Assembly: GCA_002362735.1 (NCBI GenBank)
Contig: DEUU01000170.1
Span: forward strand, 7,902 to 15,538
Direction of reading: 5' to 3'
Source: Dehalococcoidia bacterium UBA3254
Lineage (GTDB): Bacteria; Chloroflexota; Dehalococcoidia; Dehalococcoidales; UBA3254
Length of the DNA stretch: 7,637 nucleotides
Positions 1 through 6,236 of the stretch are shown in pieces. The notes under the pieces were generated by a model, which worked only from the letters and a program-made list of their open reading frames with translations, was not told the DNA's origin and ran no database searches. Within the stretch, counting starts at the first letter, position 1; each line of letters opens with the position of its first letter. The translations under genes and the position numbers were made by a program.

Positions 1-1151
1 TTTTCGTATAGAGCTAACAGTTCTTGAGGGAACCGGGCCTGCATCTCCACCAGATTCCGCCGCATATCCATGATCCGCGGAAATTGCTCGATAAAGACCG
101 GGCAGACGGTCGTACAGGCGGCACAGGTTGTGCATTCCCAGATCACCTCTTCCGATACTCGGCCTTCTGTATCTTCGCCTCCGATTAAAGGCAAACTGGC
201 TCCACGGCCTTGCTTAATCTGCGGACCATTCTGCAAAAGATTGACTTTAATATCATGAATAACCATTCTCGGATTTAACGGTTTTCCCGTATTAGTGGCC
301 GGACAGAGGTCCGAACAGCGTCCGCACTCGGTACAGGAGAAAGAGTCCAGCAGGCTTTTCCAGGAAAATTGATCTACTCTTTCGACTCCGAATGTCTTGC
401 CTTTGACAAACTCTTCACGCGGAAAGGTTTTCGGCCGCTCCAAGCGGCGGAAAAAGACATTGGGTATGGAAGTCATAATATGGACATGCTTGCTATACGG
501 TAGATAATTCAGGAAGGTAAGAAAGATAATCGCGTGAATCCACCAGAAAATGGTAGGAACGGGACTGTTCGCCGATGCGCTGAAGAGATGCGATACCAGA
601 TTAGAAACCGGCATAAATGCCGCTGCCCTTTCGGTCCCGTTCGCGATTTCGCTTCCATGCAATCCGAAAAAGGCAATCATTAAGCCCACGACCAATCCCA
701 GAATAACAAAAGCATCCCGTGAGCGCGCCACCAGATACTTAGGCGGGAAAAACAAACGGCGAATAATGGCGAGAGAAGCCGCCAAAAAAGCCAGAATCGA
801 AACTATATCGAAAATGAAGGTCAGAGTAAAATAAGCTCCGTCCGGCAGCCTTGAGAAACTGATTAATTCCGGGGCCAGACCATGCAGCATAAATTCGATA
901 TTGGCGATTAACAATACCAAAAAGCACCAGAACAGAACAGCATGGTTCAGGCCAAAGCGGTAAACGCGATTGATCGTGCACCGCTGCAAAAATGGAAAAA
1001 GGATAACATTCCAGAACCTTTTTCCGATATTCTCATAGCGGTTTTCCGGCCTGCCCAGCCCGATCAGGCTGAATCTCCGGTAAGTGCTGTAAGAAAATAA
1101 AGCTACCGCCAAGACAAATATGACGATAAATATCACAGTGCCGAGGGACAC
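1..1151 (-). CDS. Emo-like membrane Fe-S oxidoreductase (NarI/DsrM-type membrane domain plus Fe-S/CCG protein), 3' end outside window
   Basis: I translated this frame directly: 383 codons are open from a GTG start to the window edge. Five hydrophobic segments lie near residues 5-21, 70-90, 107-130, 147-164 and 202-219. Histidines in or next to them (H70, H165, H206, H222, H224) are candidate haem b ligands. Two four-cysteine Fe-S motifs follow: C273, C276, C279, C283-P and C340, C343, C346, C350-P. This is the layout of a NarI/DsrM-like membrane domain joined to a HdrD/CCG (DUF224) protein; the CCG repeats should lie beyond base 1. Such proteins beside etfBA in Geobacter and Syntrophomonas relatives are ETF:menaquinone oxidoreductases (Emo). 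Here the gene follows etfA by 27 nt, so I infer it exchanges electrons between EtfAB and menaquinone. A lactate- or heterodisulfide-type oxidoreductase subunit is the main alternative. Confidence 0.85.
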   Translation of the reverse strand, partial: MSLGTVIFIVIFVLAVALFSYSTYRRFSLIGLGRPENRYENIGKRFWNVILFPFLQRCTINRVYRFGLNHAVLFWCFLVLLIANIEFMLHGLAPELISFSRLPDGAYFTLTFIFDIVSILAFLAASLAIIRRLFFPPKYLVARSRDAFVILGLVVGLMIAFFGLHGSEIANGTERAAAFMPVSNLVSHLFSASANSPVPTIFWWIHAIIFLTFLNYLPYSKHVHIMTSIPNVFFRRLERPKTFPREEFVKGKTFGVERVDQFSWKSLLDSFSCTECGRCSDLCPATNTGKPLNPRMVIHDIKVNLLQNGPQIKQGRGASLPLIGGEDTEGRVSEEVIWECTTCAACTTVCPVFIEQFPRIMDMRRNLVEMQARFPQELLALYE

Positions 1152-1155
1152 ATTT

Positions 1156-1163
1156 CTTCTCCT
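1156..1163 (-). promoter_or_regulatory. Ribosome binding site that selects the GTG start of the membrane oxidoreductase
   Basis: The minus strand reads AGGAGAAGAAATGTG. The GTG at 1151-1149 lies 7 nt after AGGAG and opens the long frame. The overlapping ATG at 1153-1151 has a plausible spacing too, but its frame stops after six codons (MCPSAL). The GTG is therefore the start. Confidence 0.75.
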
Positions 1164-1178
1164 GAAACCGACGTTATA

Positions 1179-2525
1179 CTAATGACCATTCTTTTTGGCT
1201 TTTAACTCTCTAATTCGGCGCGTAATCGCCGGTACTACCTGGAACAAGTCTCCTTCAATTCCATAAGTCGCTACCTGAAAAATCGGAGCATGATGGTCAC
1301 GGTTGATCGCGATGATAACATCCGAGTTCTGCATTCCCACCAGGTGCTGGATAGCGCCGCTGACCCCGCAGGCAAAATAGATTTTGGGCTTCACTGTCTT
1401 GCCTGTCTGCCCGACCTGCCTGTCCGGAGGCATCCAGCCGGCTTCCACGGCGCTTCGGGAGGCGGCTATCACCCCATTTAGTTCATCGGCTAGCTCTTTT
1501 AAAATATGAAAATTTTCTTTCGACATCATCCCGCGCCCTCCAGTAACGATCACGTCAGCGGCAGCAATATCGATGTTATCTCCCAGTTTATGGTCGTCGA
1601 TAACCTCCAGCACTTTAGCGATGATATCCTTCTCCTGGAGCTGGATAGTTTCAGAGACAATCGTTCCCTGACTTGAAGGTTCCCGTTCCGGCATGGGCAT
1701 GACGTGGGGCCTGACGGTGGACATTTGCGGACGCGTCCTTTCTGTTAGAATTGTGGCCATAATATTCCCGCCGAAAGCCGGCCGGGTCTGCAGCAGCTGG
1801 CGTTTTTCGATATCTATTTCCAGGCCTGTGCAGTCCGCGGTTAAACCGGTATTCAGTTCGGTGGCCACCGCCCCTGCCAGGTCCCTTCCCAGACCGGTCG
1901 CACCCAGAAGTATAATCTCAGGTTTGTATTTCCTGGCCAGATAGACCAGCGCCCGGTAATATGGTTCGGTGCGGTAATTCTGCAAGATAGGGTCATCAAT
2001 CAAATAAGCCCTGGCTGCCCCGTAGGCGAAAGACTCCTGGCAGAGAGATTCTACATTCTGTCCGATCACTACCGAACAAAGCTCTACTCCGAGGGTTTTT
2101 GCCAGTTTGCTTCCAATCCCGAGGAGTTCCCAGGATACTGCAGCGGCTTTGCCACCCGTCTGCTCGATGAAAACCCACACCCCGTGATAGTCCTTAAGCC
2201 CGGCCGCTATGGCGGCTTCTTCTTTGTCCAGATCAGCTTCAACAGTCTCAGGCGCAACTGCTGGACCGCTTTTTGCTAATTGGGACAAAATCTCCTGCTG
2301 TTCTGGGGTAAAATAGATCTCCACTGCCGCGGCAGGGCAGGCCTTGATACAGCGACGGCATCCGGTGCACTTTGCCGTATCTATCACCGGCTCGCCCTTT
2401 TCATTCATGGTGACGGCTTTAACTTTGCATTCCGCCTGGCAGCGGGCACCGCAAGCAATGCATTTATTGGGAATTAGTCTCGCCACGCCTAATGGCTTTT
2501 TTATCTTTTTTTCTGTATTATCCAA
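1179..2525 (-). CDS. etfA: Electron transfer flavoprotein alpha subunit with fused N-terminal 2[4Fe-4S] ferredoxin domain
   Basis: The 448-residue product is longer than classical EtfA (about 320-330) because of an added N-terminal ferredoxin module. Its cysteines are C22, C25, C29, C33 (spacing 2-3-3) and C53, C56, C59, C63-P (the usual 2-2-3). An ETF alpha/beta domain follows at about 110-280 (RPAFGGN at 248-254, RPQMSTVRP at 265-273). The C-terminal FAD domain shows GGRGM at 329-333, QVGQTG at 370-375 and GVSGAIQH at 387-394. The usual NKDPxAPIF stretch reads NRDHHAPIF at 408-416. EtfAB carries FAD and shuttles electrons from acyl-CoA dehydrogenases or between NADH, ferredoxin and quinone partners; ferredoxin-fused EtfA is known from CarE of Acetobacterium. 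The start is TTG with no good Shine-Dalgarno. The frame has a stop four codons upstream, and the in-frame GTG at codon 14 (VARLIP) is an alternative that keeps both clusters. Confidence 0.95.
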   Translation of the reverse strand: MDNTEKKIKKPLGVARLIPNKCIACGARCQAECKVKAVTMNEKGEPVIDTAKCTGCRRCIKACPAAAVEIYFTPEQQEILSQLAKSGPAVAPETVEADLDKEEAAIAAGLKDYHGVWVFIEQTGGKAAAVSWELLGIGSKLAKTLGVELCSVVIGQNVESLCQESFAYGAARAYLIDDPILQNYRTEPYYRALVYLARKYKPEIILLGATGLGRDLAGAVATELNTGLTADCTGLEIDIEKRQLLQTRPAFGGNIMATILTERTRPQMSTVRPHVMPMPEREPSSQGTIVSETIQLQEKDIIAKVLEVIDDHKLGDNIDIAAADVIVTGGRGMMSKENFHILKELADELNGVIAASRSAVEAGWMPPDRQVGQTGKTVKPKIYFACGVSGAIQHLVGMQNSDVIIAINRDHHAPIFQVATYGIEGDLFQVVPAITRRIRELKAKKNGH

Positions 2526-2547
2526 ATTTATTTTCTAATTTCCAGTT

Positions 2548-2568
2548 TCTCCCTTAGGATAAGGGAGA
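2548..2568. repeat. Perfect 9-bp hairpin in the etfB-etfA gap
   Basis: TCTCCCTTA at 2548-2556 and TAAGGGAGA at 2560-2568 are exact reverse complements with a 3-nt loop. No T tract follows on either strand, so it is not a convincing intrinsic terminator. In the etfBA transcript it lies about 23 nt before the TTG start of etfA. It could be an mRNA processing or stabilising element, or an interspersed palindromic repeat. Confidence 0.6.
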
Positions 2569-2606
2569 TTAAGAGGGATTTATTAATCTTTAACTCAACC
2601 TCGCAG

Positions 2607-2625
2607 GGGCGACCGGCGGTCGCCC
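2607..2625. repeat. GC-rich 8-bp hairpin (GGGCGACC/GGTCGCCC) after etfB
   Basis: GGGCGACC at 2607-2614 and GGTCGCCC at 2618-2625 pair perfectly around a GGC loop. TTTT follows on the plus strand, so it looks like a plus-strand terminator, but no plus-strand gene ends here. On the transcribed minus strand no T run follows. The sequence resembles GGGGCGACC/GGTCGCCC palindromes that I recall as recurrent intergenic repeats in several bacterial groups. That resemblance is from memory and was not searched. Confidence 0.55.
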
Positions 2626-2645
2626 TTTTAGCGGTCACCCTTTTA
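2616..2645. repeat. Tandem 15-bp duplication over the etfB stop codon
   Basis: GCGGTCGCCCTTTTA (2616-2630) is followed directly by GCGGTCACCCTTTTA (2631-2645), with 14 of 15 bases identical. The second copy contains the etfB stop codon (2643-2645, TAA on the minus strand). The first copy supplies one arm of the GC-rich hairpin. This suggests local duplication by slippage or repeat insertion at the 3' end of etfB. Confidence 0.75.
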
Positions 2646-3455
2646 AAATACCAAAATATCTTTTTCCAGCATTTTATCCACCAGCAGTTGTGCTGCACCA
2701 TCCGGGTCCTTCAGCCCATCGCCTATAATCTCTCCCTGGGCTCTTTCGGGTGAAAAAATCTTCCTCACCTGGGTAGCTGACCCTTTCAAACCGATTACAT
2801 CTTCGGACAATTTTAATTCTTTATTGTCCCATACAGGTATTGAAATATCTTCCGCCATCAGACGCCTTGGCACCTGTGGATAACGGGGCTGATTAATTTC
2901 TCGCACAACGGTGATTAAAGCCGGTAAAGGCGACTCCAGAATTTCGTGCCGTCCTTCCAGCTTGCGCCTGACTTTTACGCGTTTTGCCGTTAGATTCAAA
3001 TCCTGGATCCGGTCCACCAGAGTCATTAGAGTATATTTCAGGCGCGTGGCGATACCCGGTCCTACCTGGGCCGTATCGCCGTCTATGGTCTGCTGCCCGC
3101 ATATTACCAACCCCACTTCTTCTTTTTGAGATAACCTCCGAATCGTCTCCGCGAGCACCATGCTCGTCGCCAGCGTATCCGCTCCACCGAACGCGCGGTC
3201 ACTCAGCAGCACACAATCGTCCACGCCCAACGCCAGAGTCTTTTTTAAACTGACGGATGAATTTGGCGGCCCCATACTAATGGTTATTACCCTTAAGCCG
3301 TACTTATCTTTTAGTCTGAGACATTCCTCTACCGCGTGGATATCAAAGGGATTAATGATAAAAGGCACTCCTTCCCGGATCAAAGTACCTGTCACCGGAT
3401 CTATCTTGACCTGTGTTGTATCCGGCACCTGTTTAATACATGCTATCGCGAGCAT
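2643..3455 (-). CDS. etfB: Electron transfer flavoprotein beta subunit, bifurcating-type sequence motif
   Basis: The 270-residue product has a typical EtfB length. The N terminus carries KQVPDT (8-13), then NPFDIHAVEE (35-44), MGPP (61-64) and LSDRAFGGADTLATS (84-98). The nucleotide-binding segment GQQTIDGDTAQVGPGIA lies at 120-136. The DGDTAQVGP form is typical of anaerobe and bifurcating-type ETFs. The mitochondrial-type protein instead has DDDCNQTG, with AMP bound at the beta site. The protein pairs with the EtfA encoded downstream. The ATG start is preceded by AGGGGG about 10 nt upstream, an acceptable but loosely spaced ribosome site. It is the first gene of the minus-strand operon; the 117-nt gap before etfA is wide for two subunits of one heterodimer and contains hairpins. 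Whether the complex really bifurcates cannot be decided from sequence alone, because a membrane quinone partner is encoded next to it. Confidence 0.95.
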   Translation of the reverse strand: MLAIACIKQVPDTTQVKIDPVTGTLIREGVPFIINPFDIHAVEECLRLKDKYGLRVITISMGPPNSSVSLKKTLALGVDDCVLLSDRAFGGADTLATSMVLAETIRRLSQKEEVGLVICGQQTIDGDTAQVGPGIATRLKYTLMTLVDRIQDLNLTAKRVKVRRKLEGRHEILESPLPALITVVREINQPRYPQVPRRLMAEDISIPVWDNKELKLSEDVIGLKGSATQVRKIFSPERAQGEIIGDGLKDPDGAAQLLVDKMLEKDILVF

Positions 3456-3756
3456 TTATCAAATTCCCCCTGTCCTAGTTTACCATTTCTGCCAAGTGAC
3501 TGTCAGCTATTAAAACACAATTTCGTCAAGGCAGTTTTATTCGACTTCTATATTAATAGCCCAACGAACTGAGAAAACAAATCTCTGCTGCGGGGGTATA
3601 ATAATCACGGCGGCAGAGGACGAGAGGAGATCGATTTTAATAGCAATCATCTCCCACTAACAAGCCGGTTTAAATTCGATTTTGTGATAAAATTACTTGA
3701 GACAATCTTCATCCTTAAACAGATTGAAGACCGGAATTAAATAGCTTTGGCCGATA
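3456..3756. other. Divergent intergenic region between etfB and the 235-residue protein gene
   Basis: These 301 bases should hold the promoters for both directions, but I found no convincing -35/-10 pair. The best minus-strand candidate is TTGTTT, 16 nt, then TATTAA, upstream of etfB. A TTGACG nearer etfB lacks a properly spaced -10. The only clear structure is an imperfect palindrome at 3626-3654: GGAGAT, one bulged C, GATT, an 8-nt loop, then AATC and ATCTCC. That is ten base pairs and could be a regulator site or an RNA hairpin. No small ORF with a ribosome site was seen. Confidence 0.4.
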
Positions 3757-4464
3757 ATGCACGAGATCTGGTTACAAAAATACATCAAAGAACACTACCG
3801 GCAAATCGGTTTTACTCAACTGCACGGACCTTATAAATACGGTTCGGATTTTAAAGGCGTTTATGCTGAGAAACCGGTGAAAATAGAAGCGGAATGGGAT
3901 TACTCCGACTATATCAGTCATAAACATTCCCTCCGATTTGCCGATGTTCTGGTCGTGGCCACACAAAATCCTGTGCCTGAGTCCCTGAAAGGAAAACTGC
4001 CGCCTATTATTATTAACCTCAGCCGTGAACAGGTTGTAGAATGGGCTAATCCCCTCGTGGTAAAGAAGACCGAAGAAGACTATTATTCGTATCCCTGGAG
4101 ACGGTTCTCTCGAAATTTGCTTTATCTGTATGCTTTTTACCGAAAACAAAACAGAACGGGGTCTAATTTTATTGGCTCTAACCTCGCGCAGTCGATGCCA
4201 TGGAGCCAAAAACCCATCGGTTTTCAATTTGGAGAAGGCGGGAAAGAGGAGAAATTTGAAGGGCGTCCGGAGGATAAAGCATCCTGGGACTACTGGCTTT
4301 TCATTGCTCACTCTATTGCCGGTCATTTTCGCTTAAAACCGACCCTTCTCCGTCCAACCTGGATTGATCGCATCGCTGTGTATGTCAATCATACAGGACG
4401 TATTACGGAAGGCGAGTTCCAGCGGTTCAAAGAGGTTGCTCTGTTTATCGATGAATTGATGTGA
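3757..4464 (+). CDS. Hypothetical protein, 235 aa, possible PD-(D/E)XK nuclease-like N-terminal core
   Basis: I do not recognise a named family. The N-terminal 70 residues look like a restriction-endonuclease-type core. A helix (residues 3-16, E3/E12) precedes G29-S-D31-F-x-G, then strand VKIEAEW with E44 and E46, then a strand ADVLVVA (62-68). This matches D-x(12)-E-x-E, so the usual last lysine would be glutamate, and activity is uncertain. A conserved-looking IIINLS strand (84-89) follows. The C-terminal half is rich in aromatics (YYSYPWRRF, WDYWLFIAHS) and predicted helical, with no signal peptide or membrane segment, so a cytosolic protein is likely. The ATG start is forced by an in-frame TAG at 3742-3744. 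No Shine-Dalgarno is visible, so a leaderless or weakly translated mRNA is possible. A 184-codon antisense frame overlaps but has implausible composition. The gene stands alone and is divergent from etfB. Confidence 0.75.
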   Translation: MHEIWLQKYIKEHYRQIGFTQLHGPYKYGSDFKGVYAEKPVKIEAEWDYSDYISHKHSLRFADVLVVATQNPVPESLKGKLPPIIINLSREQVVEWANPLVVKKTEEDYYSYPWRRFSRNLLYLYAFYRKQNRTGSNFIGSNLAQSMPWSQKPIGFQFGEGGKEEKFEGRPEDKASWDYWLFIAHSIAGHFRLKPTLLRPTWIDRIAVYVNHTGRITEGEFQRFKEVALFIDELM

Positions 4465-4478
4465 ACTTTAACTCCAGC

Positions 4479-4506
4479 TTAATTTCCGCTATTATGTAAA
4501 TATAAT
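4479..4506 (+). promoter_or_regulatory. Candidate promoter for the molybdopterin oxidoreductase gene
   Basis: A perfect TATAAT lies at 4501-4506. TTAATT (4479-4484) sits 16 nt upstream and matches the -35 consensus at only three of six positions. Transcription would start near 4513, giving a 5' leader of about 87 nt. No terminator was seen after the preceding gene, so read-through is also possible. Confidence 0.35.
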
Positions 4507-4599
4507 ATTCTGACACCCTCTTAGACTCACCACACAGCTCCAGGATATTCGCGCAAGTTAACGATTATTTGTCTGAGTTTCCACCTGAAAGAGGCAACT

Positions 4600-5289
4600 A
4601 TGGAAAAGATCAAAATCTGGTGTTGTTGGATTGTTTTACTAATTAATTTGGTGGGGTTGACAATTTCCCTTTCTTGCTCTACCGTAACACTGCCATCAAA
4701 TTCGTCTACACCTTCCTCCCCAGTCGAATCGAAACCCGGTACGTCCAATAATGAAGGTCTACCACCCATCAAAACATATAAAGACCTCGATCTTCTTATA
4801 GATAAGAACCCCGCTTCAATAGATAATTCTCAATTCCCTATTACGCCCGTGGAGGATCTTCGTACAACGGCTCTTCCTCCCCAGGTAGATATGAAGAAAT
4901 ATTCCCTTTCCATAGAAGGACTCGTTAATAATCCGTTGAACTTGAGTTATGATGCTGTTCTTAAATATCCCTCGGTCTCAGAAGTAGTGCTGCTCATTTG
5001 CCCGGACACCTTCGTCGACAATGCAGAATGGACCGGTGTGCCCTTGAGTACTTTCCTGACAGAAGCCGGTATTAAACCGGAGGCCACTCAGATCGCTTTT
5101 CATGCCATGGACGGATACTCCAATAGAATTGATTTAAAGGATGCTCTAAAGGATGGCGTTTTAATCGCCTATAAGGTTAACGGTCAAATTCTGCCTGCAG
5201 ACCATGGTTATCCTCTTCGTCTGGTAGCTAAAGGACTATACGGGGGCAATTGGGTAAAGTGGATAGACCGGATTACGGTGGAAAAATAG
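4600..5289 (+). CDS. Membrane-anchored molybdopterin-dependent oxidoreductase (sulfite oxidase/YedY-type Mo domain)
   Basis: The 229-residue product has one catalytic domain of the Oxidored_molyb (PF00174) type at about 100-229. The likely Mo-ligating cysteine is C134 in LLICPDTF, followed by EWTGVPLS (143-150). The conserved C-terminal signature is HGYPLRLV (202-209) with YGGNWVKW (214-221). The dimerisation domain of sulfite oxidase and the haem domain are both absent, as in small bacterial members. A hydrophobic segment at 10-25 ends in SLSC with C26. That is a poor lipobox because position -3 is Ser, so the protein is either a lipoprotein or held by an uncleaved helix. A Ser/Pro-rich linker (27-56) then places the domain outside the membrane. 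The ATG has AGAGG five nt upstream. The substrate cannot be inferred; oxo-transfer or sulfoxide-type chemistry is typical of the family. The absence of a twin-arginine motif is odd for an exported molybdoenzyme. Confidence 0.88.
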   Translation: MEKIKIWCCWIVLLINLVGLTISLSCSTVTLPSNSSTPSSPVESKPGTSNNEGLPPIKTYKDLDLLIDKNPASIDNSQFPITPVEDLRTTALPPQVDMKKYSLSIEGLVNNPLNLSYDAVLKYPSVSEVVLLICPDTFVDNAEWTGVPLSTFLTEAGIKPEATQIAFHAMDGYSNRIDLKDALKDGVLIAYKVNGQILPADHGYPLRLVAKGLYGGNWVKWIDRITVEK

Positions 5290-5359
5290 TCAGTCTGCCG
5301 CGAAGTGGATGGAAAAACACTTTACGGCAAAAACGATATCTTCACATGATCAATAAATA

Positions 5360-5391
5360 GCTCCGGCGGTTCCCAAAATTACCGCCGGAGC
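5360..5391. terminator. Shared hairpin terminator between convergent genes
   Basis: GCTCCGGCGGT (5360-5370) pairs perfectly with ACCGCCGGAGC (5381-5391) across a 10-nt loop. It sits between the stop of the plus-strand molybdopterin gene and the stop of the minus-strand exported-protein gene, so it probably ends both transcripts. T-richness is weak on both sides: TATTTATTG follows in the minus direction, and no run follows in the plus direction. Confidence 0.7.
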
Positions 5392-5424
5392 CAGAACTAT
5401 TACGATTCCTGAGATTACTGCTTA

Positions 5425-6153
5425 TTATTTAGCCGCTTGAACAGTCGCAGTCATAGCAATACCATTTTTAGAATTATATACTACCACTATTGACTGACCT
5501 TGCTGGATTACTCCTGTTCCCTTCAGAACGATGCGGGTCTCCGGTTTGATATTCAGCGCCAGGATCGCGCCACCTCCATCCAGAGAGATGGATATACTGG
5601 ATTCAGTAACAGACTGGACTTTACCTTTTACCGTTCGGATAACGGGTGCTTTGATGATAAGGACCTGTTTGGCCAGATTACTATTATCATTGGTAACTCT
5701 GGCAATAACTCTGTCGCCTTCTTCAACATCTGAGAAACTGGCTTGAGTATCGAACGTATCCAACCAGCCGAGGTTATCTCTCCAATTGGCCGGAATGCGG
5801 AAATCTTTAAGGCTGGCAGCCAGGGATGGTAAATTGATCCCTTTCTGGAATCCTCTTATGTCCTGGGCTACCTTGCTATTAATTGATGACTGAGCTTTTC
5901 CCATGTTAATAATATAGAATTTAGTACTGCTATTGGTCACTATCGTGACCTGAGTGTTCTTTTCGTTCAAAATGTTGAAAGATGAAGAGGTGTTGGAAAC
6001 GTCAACTACTTTACCTTGAACAGTATGCAATGATATTGGCGGCGCCACCATAGCCGGACTTTTTGCTGAGACTGGAATCGCCAATATTAAGATTGACGCC
6101 AGAACAACTAGAAGAGCCGTAATTCTCAATATCCCTGCGTTTATCTTACCCAT
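5425..6153 (-). CDS. Exported protein with two DUF5666-like beta repeats
   Basis: The 242-residue product starts with a clear Sec signal peptide: basic MGKINAGILR, a hydrophobic core at 11-27 and a probable cut after VSA at 30. The mature part has two related units. The first begins TVQGKVVDVS (44-53) and runs to KFYI (78-81). The second begins TVKGKVQSVT (174-183) and runs to about 242. Each unit has a GKV strand, a Ser-rich turn and a later xGxxVxV strand (EEGDRVIARV 144-153; QQGQSIVVVY 217-226). This matches the DUF5666-type exported beta domain, whose role is unknown. About 60 residues (82-140) are inserted inside unit 1, including an NWRDNLGWLD stretch. The start has an excellent ribosome site, AGGGAGGAG six nt before ATG. 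It lies 83 nt after the lipoprotein gene on the same strand and probably shares its transcript. No enzymatic motif was seen. Confidence 0.8.
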   Translation of the reverse strand: MGKINAGILRITALLVVLASILILAIPVSAKSPAMVAPPISLHTVQGKVVDVSNTSSSFNILNEKNTQVTIVTNSSTKFYIINMGKAQSSINSKVAQDIRGFQKGINLPSLAASLKDFRIPANWRDNLGWLDTFDTQASFSDVEEGDRVIARVTNDNSNLAKQVLIIKAPVIRTVKGKVQSVTESSISISLDGGGAILALNIKPETRIVLKGTGVIQQGQSIVVVYNSKNGIAMTATVQAAK

Positions 6154-6159
6154 ATTAAT

Positions 6160-6168
6160 CTCCTCCCT
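6160..6168 (-). promoter_or_regulatory. Strong ribosome binding site of the DUF5666-like protein gene
   Basis: The minus strand reads AGGGAGGAGATTAATATG, a near-full anti-Shine-Dalgarno match with a 6-nt spacer. This fixes the start and implies high translation compared with the preceding lipoprotein gene, which has no visible ribosome site. Confidence 0.75.
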
Positions 6169-6236
6169 GTGGTTACTATATTTGTATTGGCCAGTTATAA
6201 CTTTCTGATGCTAGTTTCTCAGAATTTAAAAAGTAT

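Noticed and set aside
739..981. 80-codon minus-strand frame inside the membrane oxidoreductase gene
   Set aside because: It is a shifted-frame shadow of the long GTG-started frame, whose translation gives membrane helices and Fe-S motifs.
2607..2629. Plus-strand intrinsic terminator reading of the GC-rich hairpin followed by TTTT
   Set aside because: No plus-strand gene lies upstream. The hairpin sits inside a minus-strand operon and its T run belongs to a tandem duplication.
3481..3540. TTGACG as -35 of an etfB promoter on the minus strand
   Set aside because: No TATAAT-like hexamer lies 16-18 nt downstream; the nearest (TAATAG) is too close.
2893..3572. Several 69-117-codon frames opposite or across etfB
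   Set aside because: etfB is certain from its family motifs. The others are antisense or frame shadows lacking ribosome sites or domains.
3772..4326. 184-codon open frame on the minus strand opposite the 235-residue protein
   Set aside because: It lies fully inside the plus-strand gene and has the irregular composition of an antisense shadow, with no domain. The plus frame has a coherent fold-like pattern.
6203..6224. TTCTGA/TCAGAA hairpin between the lipoprotein and DUF5666-like genes
   Set aside because: The stem has only 6 AT-rich pairs with a 10-nt loop and no T tract. It is too weak to call a terminator.
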